Assembly: GCA_016209595.1 (NCBI GenBank) | Contig: JACQVV010000119.1 | Span: 1-45,209 of the forward strand | Length of the DNA stretch: 45,209 bases | From: Planctomycetota bacterium | GTDB lineage: Bacteria > Planctomycetota > JACQVV01 | Reading direction: 5' to 3' | Part shown: piece after piece, positions 9,522 to 17,219 of the stretch | How the letters are laid out: each line of letters begins with the position of its first letter | Numbering within the stretch: the first letter of the stretch is position 1 | Made by a program: the position numbers and the translations under genes | Notes under the pieces: model-generated | The model's input: the letters and a program-made list of their open reading frames with translations, nothing else | The model's database searches: none | Told to the model about the DNA's origin: nothing

Positions 9522-9941
9522 ATGGTGACCGTTGATTCGTATGCCCAAGACCCCCAGTATCCGAGGATCGTCGCGGCCGTGGATGCGATTCTCAAGCGTG
9601 GGAAAGTCGTGGCGCCGATAGACGTCCTAATCGGCATGGGCCTCTTGACTCGGGAACACCTGGAGGCGTGGCGGTGCGGCCAGGTGCCTTACCTCGAACG
9701 GGTCGTCAACTGCAACCTGACGCGTCTCTCGAAGCTGCTCCGGATCCTCCGATTTCACGCTCACGACCTCAATCTCAAGCCCTCGATCACGGCATACATG
9801 CGCTGGGGGAGGGGACCGAAACGACGGCTGCGATTCTCGAAGACCGGCGATGCGAAGCTCGAGGAGGTGTACTCGATGCACTTTGTGTGGCCTGGCAGGT
9901 CCCCGTTTCATGGTCCCGCGTCGGAGGAGGAGCGAGCATGA
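9522..9941 (+). CDS. Uncharacterised 139-residue protein, second gene of cassette
   Basis: 139 residues from the ATG at 9522. A GTG at 9456, 3 bases after the previous stop and with GAGGGG about 9 bases upstream, would give 161 residues. I prefer the ATG because the extra stretch is low in structure. Visible motifs: ILKRGKVVAPIDVLIGMGLL, WRCGQVPYLERVVNCNL and, near the C-terminus, RWGRGPKRRLRFSKTGD. I recall this 'WG.G....LRFSK.GD' signature from conserved hypothetical proteins of many bacteria, with no assigned role. The protein is basic and soluble, without transmembrane segments, and may contact nucleic acid; this is inference only. The stop overlaps the start of the next gene (ATGA). Confidence 0.78.
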   Translation: MVTVDSYAQDPQYPRIVAAVDAILKRGKVVAPIDVLIGMGLLTREHLEAWRCGQVPYLERVVNCNLTRLSKLLRILRFHAHDLNLKPSITAYMRWGRGPKRRLRFSKTGDAKLEEVYSMHFVWPGRSPFHGPASEEERA

Positions 9942-10630
9942 GACGCAGGGCGATCGATTTCGATCGGTTGCGGGCGGCTCTGCCGCGACTGACCCGCGGC
10001 GACTTGCTGCTCCTCGTCGAGAGGGCGATCGAAGAGATCCCAGAGGCGAAGCTCCGCTCGATCATGGGAGATTTCGTCCCCGTGGTGGATGTCGCGTCCA
10101 CGAAGGCGGGGGCGGCGGGTGTCCTCAAGGAGGTCCGCAAGTTCCATGACGCGTCCGGGCGGGGGGAGTACTACGACAGCTTCGGCGTCAACTCAAAGAA
10201 CTGGACCCAGAAGTCCGAGGGGACGGAGGAGTTCATCGCGGAGTTCGACGGACTTCTGGGCAGGTGCGTCAGGGCTTCGGAGAAGCGGCCACGGGCGCCG
10301 TTGCGGGAGGCGTTCGAACTGCTGCTCGCGCTTCTCCGGCGGATCGACCACTCCCCTGACGACGTCGTCTTCTTCGCGGACGAAGCTGGCTCGTGGCAGG
10401 TCGGCGTGGACTGGCGGACGGCGCTTCCGGCGTACTTCCGCTGCCTCGCCGATGTGGCGGGCCCCGATGAGTTCACGCGCGAGGTGGATCGGGCGATCTC
10501 GGACTTCGCGAACCACGAGCGGCCCCGACTCTTGACCGCGGCTCGGCGCGTGGCAAGCGTCGAGCAGAAACGGGCGTTACGGGACCTGGCTCGTGGAGAG
10601 AAGGAGAAGGAGAAGGAGAAGGGGAAGTGA
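9938..10630 (+). CDS. Uncharacterised 230-residue protein, third gene of cassette
   Basis: 230 residues. The ATG at 9938 overlaps the previous stop by four bases (ATGA), and GGAGGAGCGAGC provides a ribosome site. Conserved-looking segments are RGEYYDSFGVNSKNW (about 80-94), EFDGLLGRCVRA and VVFFADEAGSWQVGVDW (about 146-162). No known catalytic motif can be named, although the FFADEAGSW block looks like a functional site. It is predicted soluble and mostly helical. The C-terminus ends in an EKEKEKEKGK tail encoded by a GAGAAG hexamer repeat, which also supplies purine-rich ribosome-site sequence for the next gene. The stop overlaps the following GTG (GTGA). Probable partner of the downstream ATPase; function unknown. 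Confidence 0.8.
   Translation: MRRRAIDFDRLRAALPRLTRGDLLLLVERAIEEIPEAKLRSIMGDFVPVVDVASTKAGAAGVLKEVRKFHDASGRGEYYDSFGVNSKNWTQKSEGTEEFIAEFDGLLGRCVRASEKRPRAPLREAFELLLALLRRIDHSPDDVVFFADEAGSWQVGVDWRTALPAYFRCLADVAGPDEFTREVDRAISDFANHERPRLLTAARRVASVEQKRALRDLARGEKEKEKEKGK
10598..10627 (+). repeat. GAGAAG hexamer repeat overlapping a ribosome binding region
   Basis: Four perfect GAGAAG units (10598-10621) and a degenerate fifth. They encode the Glu-Lys tail of the upstream protein and lie 6-29 bases before the GTG start at 10627. Slippage would keep the upstream frame but change the number of Shine-Dalgarno-like GGAGAA copies. Confidence 0.8.
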
Positions 10631-12081
10631 ACCAAGCCTCCCTGCGGCGGTTGGTCTCTGGCGGGGAGGGGCCAAGTCTCGAGCTCAAGCGGACGACCGG
10701 CGAGCTACGTCAGGGACTGGAGACGGTCTGCGCCTTCCTGAACACGGCCGGCGGATGCGTGCTCTTCGGTGTGAACCGGAAGGGCATAGTCGAGGGCCAG
10801 CAGGTGTCGGAGCAGACGATCCACGAGGTCACGGCCGCCTTCGATCGGTTCGAGCCTCCGGCCGTGGTCCAGATCGAGCGGATCAAGGTCTCGAAGGGAC
10901 GCGAGGTGATCGCGCTCAGCGTCGAAGCGAATCGGGAGGGTGTGCCTTTCATTTTCGACGGCCGGGCCTTCGAGAGGATCGGTAACACCACCAGAAAGAT
11001 GCCCCAGGAGCGGTACGAGACTCTGCTTCTGGATCGCGCCCATGCCCGCCGACGCTGGGAGAATCAGCCCGCGGTCGGCGTTCGGCTCAAGGATCTAGAC
11101 CGCGAGGAGATCCTTCGAACTCGAGAAGCAGCGATCGAACAACGGCGCATCTCGGCAGGCACAAGCCGCAAGGTCGAGGACATCATGGAGCGCCTCGGTG
11201 TCCTGCGCGACGGTGTGATTACGCAGGCAGCCCAGATCCTCTACGGGACTCGCTTCCTGCCGGACTACCCGCAGGGGAAACTGAAGCTCGGCCGCTTCCG
11301 CGGGACCGAGATCACGGGCGACATCGTGGACAACAAGCAGGAGCACATGCATGCATTCGCAATGGTGCGGGAGGCCATGGCCTGGCTCGACAGGACGCTG
11401 CCGCTCGCCGCGCGCTTCCCCAAGGGGACGATCTTTCGCGAGGATCGACTCCCGGTTCCAGCGGAGGCGCTCCGCGAGATTCTGCTGAATGCGGTGATGC
11501 ATCGAGACTACTCCGATGCGGGTGGATATGTTGCTGTTGCCGTTTTCGATGACCGGATCGAAATAAGCAGCCGCGGGCGACTTCCGTCCAGCGTGACCGT
11601 GGAGGATCTCTTGGGGCCCCATCAGTCCGAACTGCGAAATCCGCTGATCGCCGAGGCCTTCCACCGCACGGGCGCGGTGGAGATCTGGGGCCGCGGAACG
11701 AACCGCGTGATCGACGAGTGCAGGCATTACGGGGTCGCTCCGCCTAGTTTCGAGGAACGGCAGGGCTTCGTGATCGTGACGTTCAAGGCCACGATCACGG
11801 AGACTGCGGCCCCCTCGCGGCCAGAGTCACGGCCAGAGTTACGGCCAGAGTCGCGGCCAGAGTCGCTGGACAAACGCGTGCTCCGCTCGCTCGGGGGGAG
11901 GCCGTTGAGCAGGGCGGAACTGTCCGCACGAGTGGGGCACAAGGGAGTGTCGGGGCAACTGAAAAAGGTCATTCGTGACCTCGTGCGCCTGGGCGTTATC
12001 GAACACACGATTCCCGAGAAACCCAACAGCAGACTGCAGAAATACCGACTCACGACGAAGTCGAGGAGGCGATCGCGTTGA
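10627..12081 (+). CDS. AlbA_2 / HATPase_c_4 (Schlafen-like) ATP-binding protein with winged-helix tail
   Basis: 484 residues from a GTG that overlaps the previous stop. The N-terminal AlbA_2 (divergent AAA_4, Schlafen-like) domain spans about 10-130: LELKRTTGE, FLNTAGGCVLFGV, then RIGNTTRKM. The middle carries a GHKL-type ATPase domain with the N-box ALREILLNAVMHRDYSD, then IEISSRGRLP and IWGRGTNRVIDECRHYG. A flexible linker holds RPES repeats. The C-terminal 80 residues (LSRAELSARVG, LVRLGVIEHT) look like a winged-helix DNA-binding domain. The family is usually annotated as a transcriptional regulator or ATP-binding protein, and relatives also occur in anti-phage islands. As last gene of the cassette it is the likely effector or regulator. 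Domain call firm, function inferred. Confidence 0.9.
   Translation: MNQASLRRLVSGGEGPSLELKRTTGELRQGLETVCAFLNTAGGCVLFGVNRKGIVEGQQVSEQTIHEVTAAFDRFEPPAVVQIERIKVSKGREVIALSVEANREGVPFIFDGRAFERIGNTTRKMPQERYETLLLDRAHARRRWENQPAVGVRLKDLDREEILRTREAAIEQRRISAGTSRKVEDIMERLGVLRDGVITQAAQILYGTRFLPDYPQGKLKLGRFRGTEITGDIVDNKQEHMHAFAMVREAMAWLDRTLPLAARFPKGTIFREDRLPVPAEALREILLNAVMHRDYSDAGGYVAVAVFDDRIEISSRGRLPSSVTVEDLLGPHQSELRNPLIAEAFHRTGAVEIWGRGTNRVIDECRHYGVAPPSFEERQGFVIVTFKATITETAAPSRPESRPELRPESRPESLDKRVLRSLGGRPLSRAELSARVGHKGVSGQLKKVIRDLVRLGVIEHTIPEKPNSRLQKYRLTTKSRRRSR
11818..11865 (+). repeat. 12-bp tandem repeat encoding RPES linker
   Basis: Four copies of a 12-base unit (consensus CGGCCAGAGTCG, with 1-2 substitutions in the first two copies) inside the ATPase gene. 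Each unit encodes Arg-Pro-Glu-Ser (one copy Arg-Pro-Glu-Leu). The unit length is a multiple of three, so copy-number changes would only lengthen or shorten the linker between the ATPase domain and the winged helix. Confidence 0.85.
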
Positions 12082-12199
12082 GCGGCTCGCTGGGCTGCCC
12101 GCGGGAAGCGCCTCGGAGCGAAAGACCTCGGCGTGTCTCTCGCAGGCGAGAGCGAGTTTGCAAGCCGCCAGACCTGGGGAGCCCAAAAGAGGGAGACCC

Positions 12200-12471
12200 C
12201 GACACACCGCGACCGGGACAGGCGCCACGACGGCCATCCCTTCCGGATCCCACTTGTGAATCGCGCACAGGATTCCCGCGACTACGAGCCAGACGGGCGA
12301 GGCGATCAAGATCGCGGCGTAGCCATTCTCGAGGTCGAGCAGGTACCGGTGGGTCTCCACGCGCTCTTCGCCGGATTCGTACTTCGAGTACGAGCGCCAC
12401 GGAAAGAGCAGATACCAGCAGACATACAGGCCGAGCAAGAGAGACGCGAAGAGCACCACGCCCTGAACGAA
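12200..12471 (-). pseudogene. Fragment of a membrane-protein gene
   Basis: On the minus strand a reading opened by a stop at 12484-12486 shows two convincing membrane helices, VVLFASLLLGLYVCWYLLFP and ILIASPVWLVVAGIL, with a polar loop (SKYESGEERVETHRYLLDLE) between them. The codons carry the high third-position GC of local genes. There is no clear start with a ribosome site, only a GTG near 12459-12462. After HKWDPEGMAVVAP the sequence loses protein character and runs into the 3' end of the convergent ATPase gene. So it is probably the remnant of a small integral membrane protein cut at its 3' side. A real short gene ending near 11839 and overlapping the ATPase gene is possible but unlikely. 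Nothing else is seen in the 440 bases between 12081 and 12522. Confidence 0.45.
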
Positions 12472-12521
12472 GGTGCTCCAGAGTCACCGCGCCGGATCGT
12501 CATTCTCGAGACAGCATCGCA

Positions 12522-14534
12522 TCACTCGGGGACGCGGTTCAGCGTGTAGTACGCCTCGGCGTGGAGGAGGGGACCCCCCGCGGCGTCCCGGACGCCCGGG
12601 AAGCGAAGCTCGTGGACGTGGAAGGGGCGGAGGCCCTCGACGACGAGGCGGACCGAGAGGCCGTCCTCGGAAACTCGGGCGGCGGCGATCCGGTGTTGCT
12701 TCCGGTCGACCTCGGGGCTGCCGTAGGTCTCCCATCGGTTGTAGCGGAAGGAGGCCATCTTGTAACTCGCCGGGTTTCCCGCGGCCGCGCGATCGACGGG
12801 GTGGGTGAAACGGAGCTCGAAACCGTCGGGCGTGGCGCGCATCGAGAGGACCTCGAAGGGGACGTCGCCCGTGTAGACGAGGCGCTGGAGCCCCCACCGT
12901 CGGCCCCCGACCGATCCCCAGCCGCGGTCGGTCATCCCCACGAAGAGGCTCCCGTCCGGCCCGAAAACGAGGCGGTTCACGCCGCAGTCGAAGCCGGAGC
13001 GGAACGGGAAGCAGGCCCCCTGGTACTCGCCGCCGACCCTTTCCAGGAAGACGCGCATCACGGAGGCCATCGTCTGGTCGCCGACGAAGAGCTGCCCTGC
13101 GAAGGGGCCGAACTTTCCCGCGGTGTCGTCGAGCGCGATGTCGCTTGCACTCTGGCCCATCCGGCCGTAGGGGAACCAGACGGCCGGCGGCTTGAAGTCG
13201 TCCTCGCCCGAGGGCACGGGGAAGCCGGCCCTCTCGTACCACTGTTTCCCGCTCGGGTGGCCGTGCCAGTCGCCCGGGACAAGGTGGGAGAGCTTGTTCG
13301 TCCCGACCCAGTCGCCCTGGTTGTCGGTGTAGAACATCTCCCCGTCGGCGTTCGCGCCCAGGCCGTTCGGAGAGCGAAGGCCCCCGCAGATCGGGCGGAG
13401 GGCGCCATCCTGGGGGTCGATCAGGACGGCCCAGCCCCGCCACGGGACGACCGACTTGCCGAGCCCGCCGCAGAAGCCGAGGTTGAGCGTCACCCAGAAC
13501 CGCCCCTTTCCGTCGAACTTCGGGCCGAAGGCGAACTCGTGGTAGTTGCCCGAGATCCCCCACCGATCGCTCGCGGTCTCGAAGAGGTCGGCGCGGCCGT
13601 CGCCGTCCTCGTCCACCAGGCGCGTGAGCTCGGGGCGCTGGACGACCCAGAGGGCGCCGTCCCTCCACCGGGCGCCGAGCGGCTCGTGAAGCCCCGAGGC
13701 GAAGAGCGTCCACCGCGAGGCCGTCGGGTTCTCGTCGTAGGCGTCGTCCACGACCCAGATCTCGCCTCGGCGGGTCGCCACGGTCGGCCGGCCGGCGGGA
13801 TCGACGTCGAGCCCGCCGACCTCCAGGACGACCCCCTCGGGCTCAAGGAGCGTGAGCATCCGGTAGTGCTTCGCCTCGGGCGAATCGGGGAAATCGACGT
13901 CGAGCTGATATTCCAGGAGCGCGAGGATCCGCGAGTCGAGCACCGGCCGCATCTGGAACTCCCACTCGCCGATCCCCTGGCTCACCTTGACGAGGATCCG
14001 GTTCTTGCCCCGGAAAAGAAGAAGATCGACCTGGTGGTCCTCCACGGAGAGGCCCCGGTAGACGTCCGCGTCGACAAGGAGATTCCCGTTCAGCCAGAAC
14101 TTGAGGCCGTCGTCCGATCCCATCTCGCAGGTGAGCTTCTCCGCCACGGGAGTCGAGACCTCGCGATAGAGGTACGCGACGCCTTCATCGTGGAGGGCGG
14201 GGTTGCCGAACTGCTTGAAATCGATCCGTTCCCAGTTCCCGCCGGCGGCCTTCTTCCAGGAGACCGTCCTTCCGTTCCGCACGGGGTAGGACTTCGCGAG
14301 ATCGATCTCGAGCTCGGGCGGATAGACCAGCCCGAGCCCGGCGCGGCCGGGGTTGGGGAAGGGGCCGATGATGTACCAGTCCCCCCAGTCCATCTCGGGG
14401 ACGTAGCGCGCGAGGGTCGTCTTGCGAGTCTCCTCGCGCGTCTCCTTCTTCACGTAGTCGAGACCCTCGACCTGAGCGGCGGCGCGACCGCCGAGCGAGG
14501 CGAGGAAGAGGAGCGCGAGAGCGCGCGATCTCAC
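12522..14534 (-). CDS. Secreted beta-propeller dehydrogenase-like protein (DUF7133/PQQ-sugar dehydrogenase type)
   Basis: 670 residues. The GTG at 14534 overlaps the stop of the cytochrome gene and has GGAGGTGA about 5 bases upstream. A signal peptide (ALALLFLASLGGRAAAQ) is followed by a beta-sandwich domain (about 35-200) with WGDWYIIGPFPNPG, GSDDGLKFWLNG and GKNRILVKVSQG. This resembles the PA14/galactose-binding-like modules of planctomycete proteins. A six-bladed-type propeller follows (about 210-560): GEIWVVDDAYDEN, LRSPNGLGANADGEMFYTDNQGDW split over 380-405, and FGPDGSLFVGMTDRGWG. Its relatives include glucose/sorbosone and membrane-bound dehydrogenases. The C-terminus is a beta domain (MRATPDGFELRFTHPVD). 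With a pentaheme cytochrome directly upstream, it may oxidise a sugar or aldehyde and feed electrons to heme. Substrate and cofactor are inferred; no heme CXXCH site is present in this protein. Confidence 0.75.
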   Translation of the reverse strand: MRSRALALLFLASLGGRAAAQVEGLDYVKKETREETRKTTLARYVPEMDWGDWYIIGPFPNPGRAGLGLVYPPELEIDLAKSYPVRNGRTVSWKKAAGGNWERIDFKQFGNPALHDEGVAYLYREVSTPVAEKLTCEMGSDDGLKFWLNGNLLVDADVYRGLSVEDHQVDLLLFRGKNRILVKVSQGIGEWEFQMRPVLDSRILALLEYQLDVDFPDSPEAKHYRMLTLLEPEGVVLEVGGLDVDPAGRPTVATRRGEIWVVDDAYDENPTASRWTLFASGLHEPLGARWRDGALWVVQRPELTRLVDEDGDGRADLFETASDRWGISGNYHEFAFGPKFDGKGRFWVTLNLGFCGGLGKSVVPWRGWAVLIDPQDGALRPICGGLRSPNGLGANADGEMFYTDNQGDWVGTNKLSHLVPGDWHGHPSGKQWYERAGFPVPSGEDDFKPPAVWFPYGRMGQSASDIALDDTAGKFGPFAGQLFVGDQTMASVMRVFLERVGGEYQGACFPFRSGFDCGVNRLVFGPDGSLFVGMTDRGWGSVGGRRWGLQRLVYTGDVPFEVLSMRATPDGFELRFTHPVDRAAAGNPASYKMASFRYNRWETYGSPEVDRKQHRIAAARVSEDGLSVRLVVEGLRPFHVHELRFPGVRDAAGGPLLHAEAYYTLNRVPE

Positions 14535-17212
14535 CAGGTCACCTCCGTTTCCAGATCGGCGCGCCCCTCGTCCGAGAGAACGACGCGGATCGGGCCGCCG
14601 GGCGACCGGATCCAGACCGTCGTCCCGGGAGGTCCCTCCAGGGAGAAGTGCCGGACGAGGGCGGCCCTGCCGTCCCGGCGGGCGGGGATCGGTTGCTCGG
14701 CGACCCGGATCGTCCCGGCCGGTCCCCGCCACTCGGAGAGGAAGACCGGTCGCCTCTCGTGGTCCAGCCGGTAGCCGCGGAAGCGCACGAGATCGGGATC
14801 GACCCGATCCGGCCAGGGGTCGGGCGGCTCGCTTCCGACCACGACGTCCGGGCCGCCGGGCGAGGTCCAGGACTCGCCCGAGGAGGGGTTGGTCTCCTGA
14901 CCGCCGCGGTTCGCCCAGGCGCCGGACGCGTCGAGGAATGTGCCCTCCCAGACGTACGCCAGGCGCGACTGGGAAGCATCGAAAGCGAGGTGGATCCCCT
15001 CCGGGAAACCGCAGGCGATGGCGCGGGGGCCGATGCCCCTCATGAAGGTCCGCATCACGATCGGCTCGCCCCGCACAGAAAGGACGAGAGTCCGCTCCCC
15101 GCCGACGCCGTCGGGAAGCGGCAGCCCCTCGCCCAGAGAAAGATACGCCCAGATCGCGTCGATCTTCGCCGCGGCGTCTTCCGGCGCGTCGCGCCCGAAG
15201 AAGGTCGGCATCTTCGTCCCGGAGCGGACGGCGGTGGGGCACTCCATCCACCGGACGAAGTAGCCGTGACGGAGGCGCTCCCCGACCCCCGCGAGGTCGA
15301 CGCCGGGCGTCCCTGACGACGGTCTCCCGTCGATGCCGTGGCAGCTCACGCAGTCGTGCCCGCCGACCCCGACGAGGTGGCGGCCGATTGTCGAGGCGTC
15401 GCGGGCGGGCTCGGGTCCGTCGTCGGGCTCTTCGCCCGCCCCGGAGGCGCGGACGAGATCGCGAGCGAGGGCCTCCATCGCGCCGCCGAACCGGGGCATG
15501 CGGACGGCGAGGTGGGGGCGGCTCCTTCCCTCGGTCACGAGGATCTCCCGGAGCCAGCTCGGGGTGAGTCTCGCCCCCACGTCTGTGAGATCCGGCGGGA
15601 AGCGCCCCTCGTTCCCCAGATCGGATTCCCGCGACGCCGTGAAGTACCGCTGTCGCTCGAGGTCCGGGCCGCCCGCTCCGGCGTAGGCGTGACATGCGAG
15701 GCAGTTCATCCGGAGGAGCCCCACCGACAGCCGGTCGAGAGGGATCTCCTCGCAGCGCCGGCCGGAGAGGCTCGCCAGGAAGGCGCCAATCTCCCGCCGC
15801 GAGCGGTCGGAGAGATCGTAGCGGACCCCCCTCGCGCCCGGCGCCGGGTCGAGGCACCCCCGGCCCTCCCGCAGCGACTCCAGCGGTGGGCCGGGCACGG
15901 CGAAGCCGTCGCCCGCCGGCTCCCGCTCCCCGAGGGCGTGGCAGGCTGCGCAGCGGCGCCTCCGGAACGCCTCGCGCCCGCGCTCGGCGCGCTCGGGAAC
16001 GAGGGCAAAGCCTTCCGGCGGGGCCGACCCCGACGGGCGTCCCAGGATGAGGAAGGCCGCGAGCGCCTTCGCCTCGAGCTCGCCGAGGAACATGCCGGGC
16101 ATGCGGCCGGCCGGATGGACGGCCGCCGGATCGCGAAGGAACGCCGCGAGCGCGGCGGGCCTCCACTTGGCGGCCAGCGTCCCGAGCGGCTCGCCCGAAC
16201 CCGGCTTGGCGGAACCCGGAACGCCTCCGTCGAGGGGGCCGTGGCAGACGACGCATCCCGTCGTGTGGTAGGCGACCTGGCCGGTGAGGGCGAGGTCGGG
16301 ATCGGGTCGGTCTTCCGCCGGGGCCGGGCCCCCGAGAGAGGCGAGGAAGTGTGTCAGATCCTCGATTGCGTCGCGCGACGCTTCGTCGTCGCCGAAGAGT
16401 CGCGGCATCGGCGTGCCCGGTTTCACGAGGGAGGGATCGGCGAGCCACGAGCGTATCCACTCGGGCGCCAGGCGCGCCCCGACCTGGCCGAGATCGGGAG
16501 CCGGGGCCGCCATGAGGCGTTCGTCGAGCAGCATGTCGCCCGACGGGTGGCAGCCGGCGCAGCCGCGGAGCTCTACGGCGAGCTCGCCGGCCAGGACTTC
16601 GTCCTGCGTCCACTCCGGGCTTGCCGCGGGGAGCGGGTGAGGGACGCGCTCCCCCTGGGGCTGCCAGAGGACGCGCAGGCGCGCGGTTCGGGTGCCGTCC
16701 CACGCGACGACGAGTCGCAGCGCCGTGAGCGGGCTCGAGACCGCGATCGGGCCGGACAGGACCGTCCGAGCCAGGCCGCCCTCCGGGACCGCTTCTTCCA
16801 GGAGGACCCTTCCCCCGGCTTCGACTCTCACCGAAGCGCCGGCGAACTCGACCCCAAACGCGGCCCGCTCGACCCGGCGGGGATCGAAGCCGATCTCGAG
16901 AGCGACCTCCTGGGGGCCCGATGGGACCCGGCGGTCGAGCGAGCCTCCCGGCTCGATCGAGAACGACGGCGTGGCGAGCCAGCGTTCGACCTCGATGCCG
17001 CCGCCCACGATCTTCGCCCGGATGCCGGGCGCGATCGGTCGTTCCTTCGGTGAGGGTCCGGGCCGCTTCGCGGGCGCCTCGTTCCGGGGCTCCGGCAGCC
17101 CGGGCGGCGGCCCGATCGCGAACGCCGCCACGGCCAGGGCGGCGAGGTTCGCGACGATGACGAGAAGGGCGAGGTCGAGCAAACGCTCTCGCCTTTGGGC
17201 CCGCGAGTTCAC
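14531..17212 (-). CDS. Membrane-anchored pentaheme cytochrome c
   Basis: 893 residues. An N-terminal membrane anchor (LALLVIVANLAALAVAAFA, about 14-32) precedes a roughly 150-residue beta-rich domain (about 60-185). Five CXXCH heme-binding sites follow: CAGCH (about 218), CVVCH (about 320), CAACH (about 421), CLACH (about 504) and CVSCH (about 621). Most are followed by a Met-Pro axial-ligand motif (MPRL, MPGM, MPRF, MPTF), as in tandem class-I cytochrome c domains. The third site lacks an obvious MP partner. The last 200 residues (about 690-893) form a beta-rich domain like those in planctomycete cytochromes of the DUF1592/PSD1 neighbourhood. The protein should face the periplasm and carry electrons. 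It starts 7 bases after the stop of a Gfo/Idh gene and overlaps the downstream propeller gene by 4 bases, so the two probably work together. Confidence 0.9.
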   Translation of the reverse strand: MNSRAQRRERLLDLALLVIVANLAALAVAAFAIGPPPGLPEPRNEAPAKRPGPSPKERPIAPGIRAKIVGGGIEVERWLATPSFSIEPGGSLDRRVPSGPQEVALEIGFDPRRVERAAFGVEFAGASVRVEAGGRVLLEEAVPEGGLARTVLSGPIAVSSPLTALRLVVAWDGTRTARLRVLWQPQGERVPHPLPAASPEWTQDEVLAGELAVELRGCAGCHPSGDMLLDERLMAAPAPDLGQVGARLAPEWIRSWLADPSLVKPGTPMPRLFGDDEASRDAIEDLTHFLASLGGPAPAEDRPDPDLALTGQVAYHTTGCVVCHGPLDGGVPGSAKPGSGEPLGTLAAKWRPAALAAFLRDPAAVHPAGRMPGMFLGELEAKALAAFLILGRPSGSAPPEGFALVPERAERGREAFRRRRCAACHALGEREPAGDGFAVPGPPLESLREGRGCLDPAPGARGVRYDLSDRSRREIGAFLASLSGRRCEEIPLDRLSVGLLRMNCLACHAYAGAGGPDLERQRYFTASRESDLGNEGRFPPDLTDVGARLTPSWLREILVTEGRSRPHLAVRMPRFGGAMEALARDLVRASGAGEEPDDGPEPARDASTIGRHLVGVGGHDCVSCHGIDGRPSSGTPGVDLAGVGERLRHGYFVRWMECPTAVRSGTKMPTFFGRDAPEDAAAKIDAIWAYLSLGEGLPLPDGVGGERTLVLSVRGEPIVMRTFMRGIGPRAIACGFPEGIHLAFDASQSRLAYVWEGTFLDASGAWANRGGQETNPSSGESWTSPGGPDVVVGSEPPDPWPDRVDPDLVRFRGYRLDHERRPVFLSEWRGPAGTIRVAEQPIPARRDGRAALVRHFSLEGPPGTTVWIRSPGGPIRVVLSDEGRADLETEVTW

Positions 17213-17219
17213 GGACTTT

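Noticed and set aside
11818..11865. CRISPR-like or regulatory direct repeat
   Set aside because: It is in frame inside the ATPase gene and encodes the RPES linker known from this protein type.
12078..14774. Plus-strand open reading of about 900 codons opposite the propeller gene
   Set aside because: Same reason: composition is typical of an antisense shadow, and the minus strand has signal peptide, ribosome site and domain motifs.
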